From the NCBI GenBank assembly GCA_015057615.1, contig SVEA01000017.1, forward strand, positions 1 through 64,000: a stretch of DNA of 64,000 nt, in the 5' to 3' direction. Below the pieces are notes generated by a model. The model searched no databases. It saw only the letters and a list, made by a program, of their open reading frames with translations, and was not told the origin of the DNA. This DNA is from Lachnospiraceae bacterium (lineage in GTDB: Bacteria; Bacillota; Clostridia; Lachnospirales; Lachnospiraceae). Shown one piece after another: positions 36,301 through 44,787 of the stretch (within the stretch, counting starts at the first letter, position 1; every line of letters starts with the position of its first letter). Made by a program: the position numbers and the translations under genes.

Positions 36301-36438
36301 ATTAAAACCGGCTATAGATCCAATGGTTTATTAGACATTCACTATATCAGGGATCAAGATATTAAAGATAGAACCTCCTATGCTATTAAGATTAATTCCA
36401 TCTTTGATCCAGCCTATCCCCTCCAGATTCGGTCCTAA
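33313..36438 (+). CDS. Sensor / PEP-synthase-like ATP-grasp / nucleotidyltransferase fusion
   Basis: A 1041-residue cytoplasmic protein of unusual make-up. Residues ~8-130 resemble the GAF-like sensor region found before some kinases (ERAKELECLYLIEEAL, IIVNGESRGYIKV). Residues ~320-720 match the N-terminal ATP-grasp of PEP synthase/pyruvate phosphate dikinase (IGGKGFGFFLANQI; CPLIIRSSSLLEDQ; LQCRPQSR). The swivelling phospho-histidine domain and PEP/pyruvate barrel that complete those enzymes are absent. In their place is a ~770-860 segment with GPGRWGSRGDIKLGVPV. From ~945 to the end there is a pol-beta nucleotidyltransferase with GSTNNCTARLNSDIDLL, the GS-x-DxD catalytic motif. It may transfer phosphate or NMP to a protein partner. 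Linkage to gdhA suggests nitrogen/carbon control, but this is inference. Confidence 0.85.
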   Translation: MNEYKQISRVDLVERAKELECLYLIEEALAEGTLPDSLQKITSIIPTGFRNTYHCMVSIELDGQIYSQKTFLENADELGSAIIVNGESRGYIKVMYPQHIFPKDDTVFLDQEIRLLNTIAKRISETIDIRDAQVQSNYRNRWEAILDLLQKADHEILLYVCEKMLALLAGINPNLVENIFKEMEWEKYEIYGEINFPMETLPEVNVIHLSNILFDNATKNLDDAQIYEYINLWIYQGKTYELIKIVNKRESDVKKISQALSAYLEAVKNCEMSSEATKRWLKVELTRRFLTDNPKAIAKIHKHVHVESFIKLLDTLISSPKSIGKIGGKGFGFFLANQIIKDHKNEFPEFENILVPKTWYISSDEFEYLLEYNGMDELNEHKYLDLIDIRTNYPRIIHRIKNARLSPYILNELNHILDICEDCPLIIRSSSLLEDQIDISFSGKYKSLFITNTGTKAERLKQLEEGILEVYASLFSADAIQYRKERNLLDCNEQMGIMIQEVVGSKVGPYYFPLFAGVAFSNNELRWSPRIKREEGLLRMVMGLGTRAVDRVGEDYPLLLSPGQPNLRINQSPYELLKYSPQYIDVIDLHSNQFLTLPIAELIKEYGDQIPSSNLIASILKNDIIMDLNPLTTNFKTDTSLITFNGLIKKTSFIKQVRSILTLLQTELGYPVDIEFASDGKHFYLLQCRPQSRNHDNSPVAIPANIPAQNTVFTANKYVSNGKVTGIKTVVYVDPTEYSKIAAHEDFLNIRNIISELNRILPRRSFLLMGPGRWGSRGDIKLGVPVAYSDINNTAMLIEISQKQSKYEPELSFGTHFFQDLVEENIKYLPLYPEDPDILFNQAFFRGSRNSLPDILPSYAYLQDIVKIIKIEETFFNRELTVLMNGDLQRAIGYLEYPSKTKADQNINYHAIPESVRSDEEGWKWRHYMAEQIANQIDMEAFSVKGIYLFGSTNNCTARLNSDIDLLIHFDGTDEQKERLSTWLHGWSMALSELNYIKTGYRSNGLLDIHYIRDQDIKDRTSYAIKINSIFDPAYPLQIRS

Positions 36439-36617
36439 GCGAAAGCATCTTAAATATTATAGCACATTTCTTGGTGATCAGAACATTTATGGTGTAATCG
36501 GTATTATAAGTCCGATTGGAGAAATGTATCCTACTTTTTTATTACCACTAATGGTTGACGCAATATTGCTTCCTTAGAATAACTGATCCTTCCGATAGGC
36601 TTCTAATTTCCAATACA

Positions 36618-36666
36618 AATTATAATAGATAGAACCTCCCTTACGGAAGCTCTATCTATTATAATT
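36618..36666. terminator. Bidirectional terminator, 16-bp perfect inverted repeat
   Basis: The arms AATTATAATAGATAGA (36618-36633) and their complement (36651-36666) enclose a 17-base loop that itself pairs (CTTCC with GGGAGG on the minus strand). It lies ~180 bases past the gdhA-linked gene and overlaps the last codons of the toxin-like frame from the other side. Between 36439 and 36617 a plus-strand frame reads SPIGEMYPTFLLPLMVDA, which I cannot place. Confidence 0.65.
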
Positions 36667-37044
36667 AGTGAGAAGGTATATTTTATTGTTTTGCAATATT
36701 CTTTGCCAATTCATGCGATCCTTCAGAATTTTTAAAATATATACTATTTGCTTTTCTATTTGCTTTTCATTGTCTATCATATAAAACAACAAATATGACT
36801 CAAAAACCTTTTTATGTATAATGTAGCCTCTATATTTAATACCAGAGTCTGAAAATTTCAAAGGAAATAATCCTTTATTGCTTACTTCTCTGTTCAAATT
36901 ACTATATAATTTTTCGGCTGCATCTGGATTTTCCAAATCTATGTGGATATACTTAACCAAGCTAAATATGTCATCTATGGCTTCGTCTGTTACAAGAACG
37001 CACTTTCTATTGCTCCCAGCCACTATACTGCTCTGGTGCTTCAC
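36652..37044 (-). CDS. RelE/ParE-like toxin, probably 5'-truncated
   Basis: Residues ~15-115 read like a RelE/ParE mRNA-interferase or gyrase-poison fold: VLVTDEAIDDIFSLVKYI, then NPDAAEKLYSNL, KYRGYIIHKKVFESYLLFYM and VYILKILKDRMNWQRIL, the usual family tail. The natural N-terminus (normally M-x-x-V-x-x-T just before DEAIDDI) is missing. The frame enters from inside the end of the upstream pRiA4b-like gene, overlapping it by 38 bases, and has no ribosome site. No antitoxin gene is present. The last codons run into a terminator palindrome. It is probably a remnant or an orphan with altered start. Confidence 0.55.
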   Translation of the reverse strand: MKHQSSIVAGSNRKCVLVTDEAIDDIFSLVKYIHIDLENPDAAEKLYSNLNREVSNKGLFPLKFSDSGIKYRGYIIHKKVFESYLLFYMIDNEKQIEKQIVYILKILKDRMNWQRILQNNKIYLLTNYNR

Positions 37045-38173
37045 CCTTTATCCTGCTTATCACACATTCCTCTGTATGTTCGCTCGATATACGTTGTACC
37101 GTGATCTGAAAATGCCACTCATCTCCAAAATCAAACATATATTCAAACTGCATCCCTTCATATGGCAAAAGTTCTGCCAAAAAAGTCGTATCTGCATGCC
37201 ATAATTCGTCCTCACACTCCGGAGCAAAATACCTTCTTCGGGAAGTTCCTGAGCCAATTTGAAAATAATACAGATGATCCATATCAAAAGAAACACTCTT
37301 TTGTATCAGATAATGCAAATCATCCAGAGTAAACTGATCCCCCATTATTATTTTCCTGATACAGGAACCAATCACTATTTTAAATTCAATTGTATGATTC
37401 CCCGTTTCCACAGAATATGCCCAAAAACTCATTAACTTCTCTTCTATGTTAGCAGAATCGTCTTTTATTATATTTTTTATGACTGTCAACACCGTACTTA
37501 CATCCAGATTGTACCAAAATCCTTGATCCTGTTTCTCCCATAATTCTATCCAAGCACGTCCTTCCTCTGTCTGATAAAGCGCCTTAATCCGAAACTTATT
37601 TTCTTTATCCTCTTCTTTTTCTTCCAGCCATTCAATTCGAATCAATTGAAATAATGCCAAAAGACGAATCTCTGAGATATAACAACATCCCCATGCCGTT
37701 ACACGTCCCCCGAATGGATCCAGCAGCGCTTCCTCTCCCCTTACTTTTCTCATCACCCTAAATACTCTGTCTCCCATAACCGAATAGGATTTGCCCAACG
37801 CTTCTTGATATTCCCCAAGCCATACCGCCATCATAAGAATATACTGCTCTATCGCCGACATTTGACAAAACAGTTGATATCTTTCACTTTTTTGAATGGT
37901 CATGCCTTTTCCATTTATTTTCGTAATTTGCAAAATACCTGCACGTACCGAAAAAAAACAGAAAAAATCAATCACTGTATAATAGTCTTGTGACCTTCCA
38001 CATGAATGATATTTTTCCTGCACGATATCAAACAGACCGTTCAGTGCAAAACAGTCCTTTTTCCCAATATGTCCTGTACGCTTCGACAGCTTCACTTCAT
38101 TTTGCTCCAAATAGTCCAAGAAGCATTGATATTCTTTTCCTAATCTTTCTGCTACATTTTCAAATAATATCAT
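37007..38173 (-). CDS. Plasmid pRiA4b ORF-3 family protein
   Basis: A 388-residue cytoplasmic protein. The C-terminal ~110 residues match the pRiA4b ORF-3 domain: FTLDDLHYLIQKSV, MFDFGDEWHFQITV and the closing KGEAPEQYSGWEQ. The N-terminal two thirds is a helical region I do not recognise. The family is widespread, often on mobile DNA, and its function is unknown. I start at the inner ATG (MILFENVAERLG) because GGAGACC lies before it. The nearby IS66 fragment and truncated toxin suggest this stretch was reshaped by mobile elements. Confidence 0.78.
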   Translation of the reverse strand: MILFENVAERLGKEYQCFLDYLEQNEVKLSKRTGHIGKKDCFALNGLFDIVQEKYHSCGRSQDYYTVIDFFCFFSVRAGILQITKINGKGMTIQKSERYQLFCQMSAIEQYILMMAVWLGEYQEALGKSYSVMGDRVFRVMRKVRGEEALLDPFGGRVTAWGCCYISEIRLLALFQLIRIEWLEEKEEDKENKFRIKALYQTEEGRAWIELWEKQDQGFWYNLDVSTVLTVIKNIIKDDSANIEEKLMSFWAYSVETGNHTIEFKIVIGSCIRKIIMGDQFTLDDLHYLIQKSVSFDMDHLYYFQIGSGTSRRRYFAPECEDELWHADTTFLAELLPYEGMQFEYMFDFGDEWHFQITVQRISSEHTEECVISRIKGEAPEQYSGWEQ

Positions 38174-38304
38174 ACGGTCTCCTTTTTTATGTATCAATGA
38201 TCGATGTTTTCTTCCATATCGCATTCGTTGTTTTTAACCTCATTTATACTCAGGTATTTTGTATCATAGCCATCAATTCATTAATAGCTTGATCTACCGG
38301 GCGA

Positions 38305-38421
38305 TTATTTATGTAATACTTGTTTTTGATTATCCGGTATAAATCCTTTACATGTCTGTCCGCTGGAATGAAACTCCTGAATGCGTTCAGGCCAGAGCAT
38401 GGATTTTTCTTCTTCGTTCAT
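38305..38421 (-). pseudogene. IS66-type TnpA N-terminal remnant
   Basis: A 38-codon frame reads MNEEEKSMLWPERIQEFHSS followed by GQTCKGF. It resembles the W-x-x-RI-x-x-F-x-x-SGQT start of the small TnpA protein of IS66 elements. It then diverges and stops, and no TnpB or transposase follows. It is an insertion-sequence remnant. Confidence 0.6.
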
Positions 38422-38517
38422 AATGATACAATTCCTCTCATGTTTTAGAGAGATTGTATCAGAAAAAAGTGTAGGATAACAGATACCTATGATTACCTGC
38501 TTACAATACATATAATG

Positions 38518-39294
38518 TTATAAAATATGCTTTTCTATCCATTTTGCGACTCCATCATTTTCATTGGTGTCACAGATATAATCTGAGATTTCCTTAACGT
38601 CTGTTATTCCATTATTAACGCATACTCCGGTTCCGCAAAATTTAAGCATATCGATATCGTTATAGTCATCACCAAATGCTATAATATTTTCTGTTTCAAT
38701 ATTATAAATTTGTGCTAAAAAATGTATTCCATTACTTTTAGTAGCACTTTTTTTCATAATCATGCCTATTTTGTTTTCTGAAAGTTGCATATAGAGGTCT
38801 TCAGATAGAAAGCTTTCATATTTTTTCATGTCACTCAAAGATGAAATCTCTACTATTATTTTATCGGCCTTTTTATTTTCTATTTCGGAAAAGGTTGATT
38901 TCGTAAGAATATAGCTTGTTCCTGGCCATAAGCTTTCTGCATCAAAATTAGAATACAAAACATCATTAGTTTCTACTGCGATTGCAGTATTGGGGTAGGC
39001 ACTCAAAATCTTGTCTACTGTTTCTTTGGCATTTTTAATCTGAAATCCATCTATCTTATTTCCGCTTTCATATATTAATGCACCATTATGATATATCCCT
39101 GCATCAATTACTAATTCTTTCAAAAATTTCTTTGCTGCACGTAATGGTCTAGCAGTTGCAATAACAAATTTATGTCCCTCTATACGTAATTTTTTGATTA
39201 TTTCAATGGTATATTCAGACACCATCTTGTCATCTTTTAGTAAAGTTCCATCTAGGTCAGTAACTATCATTTTACATATTTTTTCATTATTCAA
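38518..39294 (-). CDS. Cof-type HAD-IIB family phosphatase
   Basis: A 258-residue HAD hydrolase that removes phosphate from sugar phosphates or nucleotides; the substrate is unknown. Motif I is IVTDLDGTLL (nucleophile Asp ~13), motif II lies in VIATARPL, motif III is a lysine in the KKSATKSNGI segment, and motif IV is IAFGDDYNDIDML. The type IIB cap lies between about 85 and 185. I use the TTG start because GGAGG sits ten bases before it; the first ATG is eight codons later and 34 bases from that site. It stands alone on the strand. Confidence 0.92.
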   Translation of the reverse strand: MNNEKICKMIVTDLDGTLLKDDKMVSEYTIEIIKKLRIEGHKFVIATARPLRAAKKFLKELVIDAGIYHNGALIYESGNKIDGFQIKNAKETVDKILSAYPNTAIAVETNDVLYSNFDAESLWPGTSYILTKSTFSEIENKKADKIIVEISSLSDMKKYESFLSEDLYMQLSENKIGMIMKKSATKSNGIHFLAQIYNIETENIIAFGDDYNDIDMLKFCGTGVCVNNGITDVKEISDYICDTNENDGVAKWIEKHIL

Positions 39295-39502
39295 ACTAAA
39301 GGTACCTCCTTATATACGACATAATATAATTTTACGTTTGCTATTTATAACTTTAATATTCATTTTTATTGCTGATTACAGCATGAATCCCAATCATTGA
39401 AAAACACCCATTTTAAGTTCCATCTGTAAATTGTACAAGTTATGAACTCGACATATCTTCCTATGTTGGCTACAAATATTTTGTCTTATACTGCTGCTCA
39501 AT

Positions 39503-39804
39503 TCAGAAGACGTTATATTTCTTTGGAACATTTTTTCTAAAATGGCACTTTTTTATACTGGTTCCCCATGTATTATATGCTTTTACATAGCTGTTAACTG
39601 GCTTAAAATCTAAGGTTTCATACCAATTTTCGCACATCACTTCGCAACTTTCTTTTTCTAATAACCAATTGGATATATTATCATAATCAATTTCTGAAAC
39701 AGCACAGTTACGGATACTTTAAAATGGGTAGCTAACTCTTTTGCAGTCACTCTGTCTCGTTCCAATAAAATATATACAATTTAAAATAGTCTTCCTATCT
39801 GCAT
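39503..39804 (-). pseudogene. Decayed WYL/DeoR-type regulator start and second remnant
   Basis: From an ATG at 39802-39804 one frame reads MQIGRLF, a TAA, then IVYILLERDRVTAKELATHF, the helix-turn-helix start of YafY/WYL regulators (normally MQINRLFEIVYILL). It breaks off near 39702. A second open stretch to 39503 (NWYETLDFKPVNSYVKAYNT, KKCHFRKN) resembles a small acetyltransferase-type tail, but that is uncertain. YafY-type regulators commonly accompany GyrI-like and DUF3781 genes, which lie just upstream, so an original regulator gene has probably decayed. Confidence 0.6.
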
Positions 39805-39851
39805 CTAATAACCTTTGCTTTCTAATATTTTCGTGATTTGGAGATATTCCA

Positions 39852-40115
39852 CTACTTATTCTTTAACTTATGCGCTGTGATGATCGTATAACCATATGCA
39901 TTTACTGTAATAACACAGTTCTCATATTCTATGTACCAGTTCTTCCCTTTCTTAAAGATAACTGCGCCTGCTCCTTGCATTTTTTCCCTACACCATTCCA
40001 CCACATCCATTTCCATATCAAGTGAAAGATTTCTAATAATGCGTTCCACTCCTAATTCTGTCGTATGCAGCTTGTCTATGTTCTCTAATAATTCATTCGA
40101 TGTCCTATTGTTCAT
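39852..40115 (-). CDS. DUF3781 family protein
   Basis: An 87-residue cytoplasmic protein. LHTTELGVERIIRNL, VVEWCREKM, GKNWYIEYENCVITVNA and TIITAHK match the DUF3781 family throughout, and the length is normal. Function is unknown. It overlaps the upstream GyrI-like gene by four bases (ATGA), so the two are translationally coupled and probably act together. Confidence 0.88.
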   Translation of the reverse strand: MNNRTSNELLENIDKLHTTELGVERIIRNLSLDMEMDVVEWCREKMQGAGAVIFKKGKNWYIEYENCVITVNAYGYTIITAHKLKNK

Positions 40116-40756
40116 TTATTTTTCTCATTTCTTTTTATCGGATGTCTAATTACTGTCTTACATTTCTCCATCTCTGTTCTCCTTGGGTCTGATAAATAGA
40201 TTTCATGATGTAATCTAGCATCTGTAAAATCATTTTCATAACCACATTCTTCTATATATTCATCCATTCTCTTAACCGTATCTGGTTCATTGTCATATGC
40301 TCCTATATGCATGCTCTGCACACACAAGCCTTCTTCTATAGTAAGAAACTCTGCTAACGAACAATCCATTTTCTTTTTCTTTGTAGCTTCCTTTACCGCC
40401 CATTCAAAATCCTCTTTTGTTACAAACTCTGGAAGTCGAATCACCGATATCCAAGAAAAGCACTCTTTTCGTGCATAGTCTACACCGTCTATGTCATCTT
40501 GCCACCAGAATCCTTCCAATGGTGGTACTACGTACTGAAAAAACCCCTCAATTCTATGCTCGCTCTTATAACTCATCTTTATTGTATACGCTATAGCATA
40601 GAGAATTCCTATCGCTTTTTTATATTCCCCTTCCTCTTCATTAGGATTGCCCACACCTCTTACAGCTACATAGTTCATAGCTGTAACATCAATAATTTCT
40701 GGTTTGTTTTTAGGTAAATAAAATTCCTTATACTCTTTCTTATAATCAAATGCCAT
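40112..40756 (-). CDS. GyrI-like small-molecule-binding domain protein
   Basis: A 214-residue stand-alone GyrI-like/SOUL-type ligand-binding protein. It starts KKEYKEFYLPKNKPEIIDV with the family's MNYVAVRGVGNPN strand, the EGFWW aromatic patch and QSMHIGAYDNEPDTV near the C-terminus. Such proteins bind or hydrolyse small cationic or aromatic compounds, and often pair with WYL or MerR regulators. AGAGG precedes the ATG. It is cotranscribed with DUF3781. Confidence 0.88.
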   Translation of the reverse strand: MAFDYKKEYKEFYLPKNKPEIIDVTAMNYVAVRGVGNPNEEEGEYKKAIGILYAIAYTIKMSYKSEHRIEGFFQYVVPPLEGFWWQDDIDGVDYARKECFSWISVIRLPEFVTKEDFEWAVKEATKKKKMDCSLAEFLTIEEGLCVQSMHIGAYDNEPDTVKRMDEYIEECGYENDFTDARLHHEIYLSDPRRTEMEKCKTVIRHPIKRNEKNK

Positions 40757-40810
40757 AATACTACCTCTTTCTTAAACTTTATAATATAAGGGCGAAGAAC
40801 TTCGTCAATC

Positions 40811-42400
40811 CTATACTTCTACACCTAAAATCTTCAATTGTTCGTTAATCGCTGCCTCAAGTTCAGCAATTTCTTTATTATCCTGCTCCAACTGTTTATT
40901 CACTTCTTCAAGGTCAATCGGTGCTTCTTCTTCAAACGTATCCACATAACGAGGAATATTCAAGTTATAGTCGTTTTCCTTGATTTCTTTGATCGATGCC
41001 ACGTGAGCGTACTTATCGATATCTTTGCGATTTTGATAAGTTTTGATGATTTTATCGATATTCTCGTTGCTCAAGTTGTTTTGGTTCTTACCTTTTTCAA
41101 AGTCATTACTTGCGTCAATGAACAAAATATCTTTTGTTTTACGATTCTTTTTGAACACTAAAATGGTTGTAGGAATGCTTGTTCCATAGAATAAATTAGC
41201 AGGTAACCCGATTACCGTATCAAGATAATTCTTTTCAATCAACGTTTGACGAATTTTTCCTTCCGCCGCACCACGGAACAACACTCCGTGTGGCAATACA
41301 ATCGCCATTGTTCCAGTATTATTCAAATGATAAATGCTATGTAAAATAAAGGCAAAGTCTGCTTTTGAGGCTGGTGCTAATTTTCCATATTCACTAAAAC
41401 GTGGATCTTTTAATTTAGTCTCTGAATTATCCCATTTTGCTGAATAAGGCGGATTTGCAACTACAGCATCAAAACTTCTCGGATGGTCAATTCCTTTTGC
41501 ATCTGGTCCGTCCGGCCAATCGATTTCCAGGGTATCCGCATTATTTAATATCATATTATTAAATGACACATCGTGCATCATTAAGTTCATTCGTGCTAAG
41601 TTATAAGTTGTCGTATTCAACTCTTGACCGAAATACTTGATCGGCGTACATTTTGGTAATTCTTGTCCAACAGTAAGTAGCAGCGAACCAGAACCCATTG
41701 TTGGGTCATAAACATTAAAGAATTCGTCTGATTTTTCCACTCCGCTAGTGACAATTTTAGCCAAAATCTTACTAACTTGATGAGGGGTATAGAATTCTCC
41801 ACCTTTTTTACCGGCACTTGCAGCAAATTGCCCAATTAAGTATTCATAGATTTCTCCTAAAATGTCTTTACCGTCATCCCCTTTGTATTCAACCCCATCG
41901 ACAAGCTTTACAATACCATTAAGCGATTTGGCACGGGCCGTTGTTGAACTTCCAAGACGTGAATCTCCTAAATTGATGTCATTAAACACACCGCTAAAGT
42001 CCTTAGCTGCTTCTTTATTAAGTTCCGCATTTTTATTAAAGTTATCAAAAATCGCTTGATAATCACTTGGAATGACTTGGCTATTGTCAATTTTGTTAAT
42101 CAAAGATTCCCATGTATCTTCCGGTGATATTGCATAGCCTAAACTTGATGAGATATCTTCCAGGTAATCCGCTAAATCATCTCCTACTGCTTGTTCTTTG
42201 TAAGCATCGTTGACTGATTGTCCATCAGCTACATCGATAACGTTATTCTCAACTAAATATTCTTCTTGATGTTCCGATAAGTAACGATAAAACATAAATG
42301 CTAAAATATAATTTTTATATTCTGAAGCGTCCATATTTCCACGCAGTTCATTCGCCATTGCCCAGAGTTTACTGGTAATCGTTTGTAGATTATTACTCAT
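40811..42400 (-). CDS. hsdM: Type I restriction-modification DNA methyltransferase subunit M
   Basis: A 529-residue N6-adenine methyltransferase that, with HsdS, methylates host sites. The N-terminal helical domain (about 10-130) precedes the SAM-binding DPTMGSGSLL (about 236) and the catalytic NPPY (about 317). AAAGGAAA precedes the ATG. It is the last gene of a five-gene operon (half-S, hsdR, rhuM, hsdS, hsdM), the reverse of the common M-S-R order. The gene is intact. Confidence 0.96.
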   Translation of the reverse strand: MSNNLQTITSKLWAMANELRGNMDASEYKNYILAFMFYRYLSEHQEEYLVENNVIDVADGQSVNDAYKEQAVGDDLADYLEDISSSLGYAISPEDTWESLINKIDNSQVIPSDYQAIFDNFNKNAELNKEAAKDFSGVFNDINLGDSRLGSSTTARAKSLNGIVKLVDGVEYKGDDGKDILGEIYEYLIGQFAASAGKKGGEFYTPHQVSKILAKIVTSGVEKSDEFFNVYDPTMGSGSLLLTVGQELPKCTPIKYFGQELNTTTYNLARMNLMMHDVSFNNMILNNADTLEIDWPDGPDAKGIDHPRSFDAVVANPPYSAKWDNSETKLKDPRFSEYGKLAPASKADFAFILHSIYHLNNTGTMAIVLPHGVLFRGAAEGKIRQTLIEKNYLDTVIGLPANLFYGTSIPTTILVFKKNRKTKDILFIDASNDFEKGKNQNNLSNENIDKIIKTYQNRKDIDKYAHVASIKEIKENDYNLNIPRYVDTFEEEAPIDLEEVNKQLEQDNKEIAELEAAINEQLKILGVEV

Positions 42401-42433
42401 TATTTTGATTTCCTTTCGCTTTTCAAATATTAT

Positions 42434-43672
42434 TTAAACAAACATCTGTTGTAGTAATGCTTTTTTACGTTTTTGCAAATGTTCAAGCTTACGCTGATGA
42501 AGGGTGATGAGGCGGTCTAAATTGCTGAAAAACTCGCCTAACTTGGCTTGTTCTGCTTTCTCTGGCACCATAACTTCCCACTCTTTTACTTCTGACATAG
42601 GAACAAGGTTTACCATTGCAGACGCCGGATTGGCTTGAGTAAGTTTACGTTGCATATCATTCGAACGCATCCACTGTAAAAAGAATTCAGAATCTGTGAC
42701 TTCTGGATTTATCTTCATACGAATTAACGCTTGATTGAAAACCCCTTGCTTAATGCCTTCTGGAACTCTTGAGATACGTCCAATCGTTCCTGCACCACTC
42801 ATAATAAAGTCACCAGCATATACTACAAATCGGTGCAATTCATCAAATTTTTCTTTTGTGATGTTATAGCGAGTTTCATATTTGTCATAAATTGCATTCT
42901 GCTGTTCATAAACAACATAGTCACTTTTAGGGACAAAGAAATCTTTTTTCAATGCACTTCCAAAAGGTCCACGTCTAATTCCATCACTTGAATCTAGCAT
43001 ATCAGAAAACTTCTGCTGTTCCCAAGCTTCCGTGTATCCTGGAAAACGAAGTTCTGGAAAATCTTCGCCATTTTTCGGAAACATTTTTTGAAGCAAACCT
43101 TTCTTCCTCTCTTGCAAGTGGTTTAATTTACGCTGGTGAATGGTGATGAGAGAATCAAGATTTCGGAATAGCGTTCCAACTTTCACCTGTTCTTCGTAGC
43201 TTGGATAACGTTCTGAAAAATTCTCAACTTCTGATTTTGATAAGTTTGTTTGCCCTACACCATTATCAAATTTCAAAAAATAGTTGTTACGGTTCATCAA
43301 AACACTCAAGAAATATGAATCAGTATCTTCATGTGGAGTTATGCCTGCGATACGTTGGTTTAGGCTATATTTATTGTTTTCGTCAACTAAGAACGTTCTA
43401 GCTATCGCTTTACCATTGGGAACGTCCGAAAGCACAAAAGCAATTTCTCCAGTCTTTAATGGCTCAATTAACGCATTAGAATATTTCTTCACTCGTCCAT
43501 CAGTTGAAACAAATTTTGAATTTACAACGATGTACTCACCATCTTCGTTAATTTCCTGTTCATGAGCTTTTCCATTACGATAATCAGCTACATCTACAAG
43601 TCGTCGCTTCTCCCAAGCGTCAATAAACCCAGGAAATCTTATTTTCGGTACATTTGTGTTATGTTTACTCAT
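42434..43672 (-). CDS. hsdS: Type I restriction-modification specificity subunit S, full length
   Basis: A 412-residue subunit with two target-recognition domains (about 12-175 and 215-385), each followed by a coiled-coil spacer. The two spacers are near repeats: LITIHQRKLNHLQERKKGLL and LITLHQRKLEHLQKRKKALL. The domains both open with PxxRFPGxxxAWE. Each half reads half of a bipartite DNA site. The start overlaps the rhuM stop by four bases. No recombinase or silent S cassette lies nearby, but the repeated spacers are the usual places for domain exchange. Confidence 0.95.
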   Translation of the reverse strand: MSKHNTNVPKIRFPGFIDAWEKRRLVDVADYRNGKAHEQEINEDGEYIVVNSKFVSTDGRVKKYSNALIEPLKTGEIAFVLSDVPNGKAIARTFLVDENNKYSLNQRIAGITPHEDTDSYFLSVLMNRNNYFLKFDNGVGQTNLSKSEVENFSERYPSYEEQVKVGTLFRNLDSLITIHQRKLNHLQERKKGLLQKMFPKNGEDFPELRFPGYTEAWEQQKFSDMLDSSDGIRRGPFGSALKKDFFVPKSDYVVYEQQNAIYDKYETRYNITKEKFDELHRFVVYAGDFIMSGAGTIGRISRVPEGIKQGVFNQALIRMKINPEVTDSEFFLQWMRSNDMQRKLTQANPASAMVNLVPMSEVKEWEVMVPEKAEQAKLGEFFSNLDRLITLHQRKLEHLQKRKKALLQQMFV

Positions 43673-44670
43673 TTCTGCTCTCCTCGTATCCTTTTAATCT
43701 CCTTATCAAAATCAGAGATTATTTTTTGATGTTTATTAAATTCTTTATATTCCCCAATCGCCTTTTGCTTAGCTGTATTGTGTGAAATCTGTCCATGCCC
43801 TTCCAAAACTTCATAACGATTGAATTTTAAAAATTCATCAATACTACTTGCAAAGTCTTCCATACCTAGTAATCTTTCATCTTCAAGAAGTCTTTCCACA
43901 TAATCGAAATATGAAGAAACATTTCTTTCAAGTCTTTTGATTTCCTTTTCCGATAAATAGTTTTTTGCAACAACTACATCAGATTGCAGAATACGACCAT
44001 CTGGCGAGTTCTTCCATGAAGTTAGTCCCATATGTTCCTTATTTTTATCTGCACTATCATAAATAATTTCAGCAGCCGTTTTACCTGCTATTGCGTAATG
44101 AAATTTATTTTGAACAGTGGCATAAAACTTTTTAGTAATTTCAGAGTTTTTATCATAGTCATAAGAGATTTCCGCAAACACATCCGTAATTTGTTGCCAG
44201 ATTCTTCGCTCGCTTGCTCGAATAGAACGAACGGTTTCAAGCAATTCACGGAAGTAATCTTTTCCAAAGACGGTTTCCCCTTGTTTCATACGTTCAACAT
44301 CAATCTTAAATCCTTTTTGAATATATTCTTTTAATACATCCGTTGCCCAAATACGAAACTTCGTCGCTTTTTTCGAGTTCACACGGTAACCGATTGAAAT
44401 GATTGCATCTAAGTTGTAATATTTTACAGGCTTTGTCTGCGTTTTCCCTTCAATAGCACCGTGCTGAGTGGTATTTTCCAAAATGGAAACAACCACTTTT
44501 TCATCCAATTCTCCAGAATCAAATATATTTTTCAGATGTTTGCTAATAGCTGGAACACCAACATCAAACAACTTAGCAATCGCTTTTTGCGTTGCCCAGA
44601 TGGTTTCATCTTTGACTACAACTTCAATTTTTTCATCTGATTCATACATTAAAAATTGTATTTCGTTCAT
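43669..44670 (-). CDS. RhuM family protein
   Basis: A 333-residue cytoplasmic protein of the RhuM (virulence RhuM) family: IWATQKAIAKLFDVGVPAIS at the start, STxxxTTQHGAIEGKTQTK-type middle, and FRIWATDVLKEYIQKGF. A Fic/Doc-like HGQISHNTAKQKAIGEY segment lies near the C-terminus. RhuM genes often lie inside type I R-M operons, as here, but their role is not established; toxin-like or modulatory roles have been suggested. The start is ambiguous: the ATG at 44682 is only one base from AGGA, so I use the next ATG. The stop overlaps hsdS. Confidence 0.88.
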   Translation of the reverse strand: MNEIQFLMYESDEKIEVVVKDETIWATQKAIAKLFDVGVPAISKHLKNIFDSGELDEKVVVSILENTTQHGAIEGKTQTKPVKYYNLDAIISIGYRVNSKKATKFRIWATDVLKEYIQKGFKIDVERMKQGETVFGKDYFRELLETVRSIRASERRIWQQITDVFAEISYDYDKNSEITKKFYATVQNKFHYAIAGKTAAEIIYDSADKNKEHMGLTSWKNSPDGRILQSDVVVAKNYLSEKEIKRLERNVSSYFDYVERLLEDERLLGMEDFASSIDEFLKFNRYEVLEGHGQISHNTAKQKAIGEYKEFNKHQKIISDFDKEIKRIRGEQK

Positions 44671-44739
44671 CTTATTAACCATGTCCTTTCTTAACCATCT
44701 GCAAACGTTGTACCGCAGGCGTGGTATTGTATTTGCAAA

Positions 44740-44775
44740 GCGAATTAATTTGCGTGTAAAAAATTGATTTTACAC
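44740..44775. repeat. Double-hairpin intergenic element between hsdR and rhuM
   Basis: GCGAATTAATTTGC, an interrupted palindrome (44740-44753), is followed directly by GTGTAAAA/TTTTACAC with a six-base loop (44754-44775). It mirrors the element at 12107-12157 between jetA and jetB. Confidence 0.55.
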
Positions 44776-44787
44776 ATATCCTCATTT

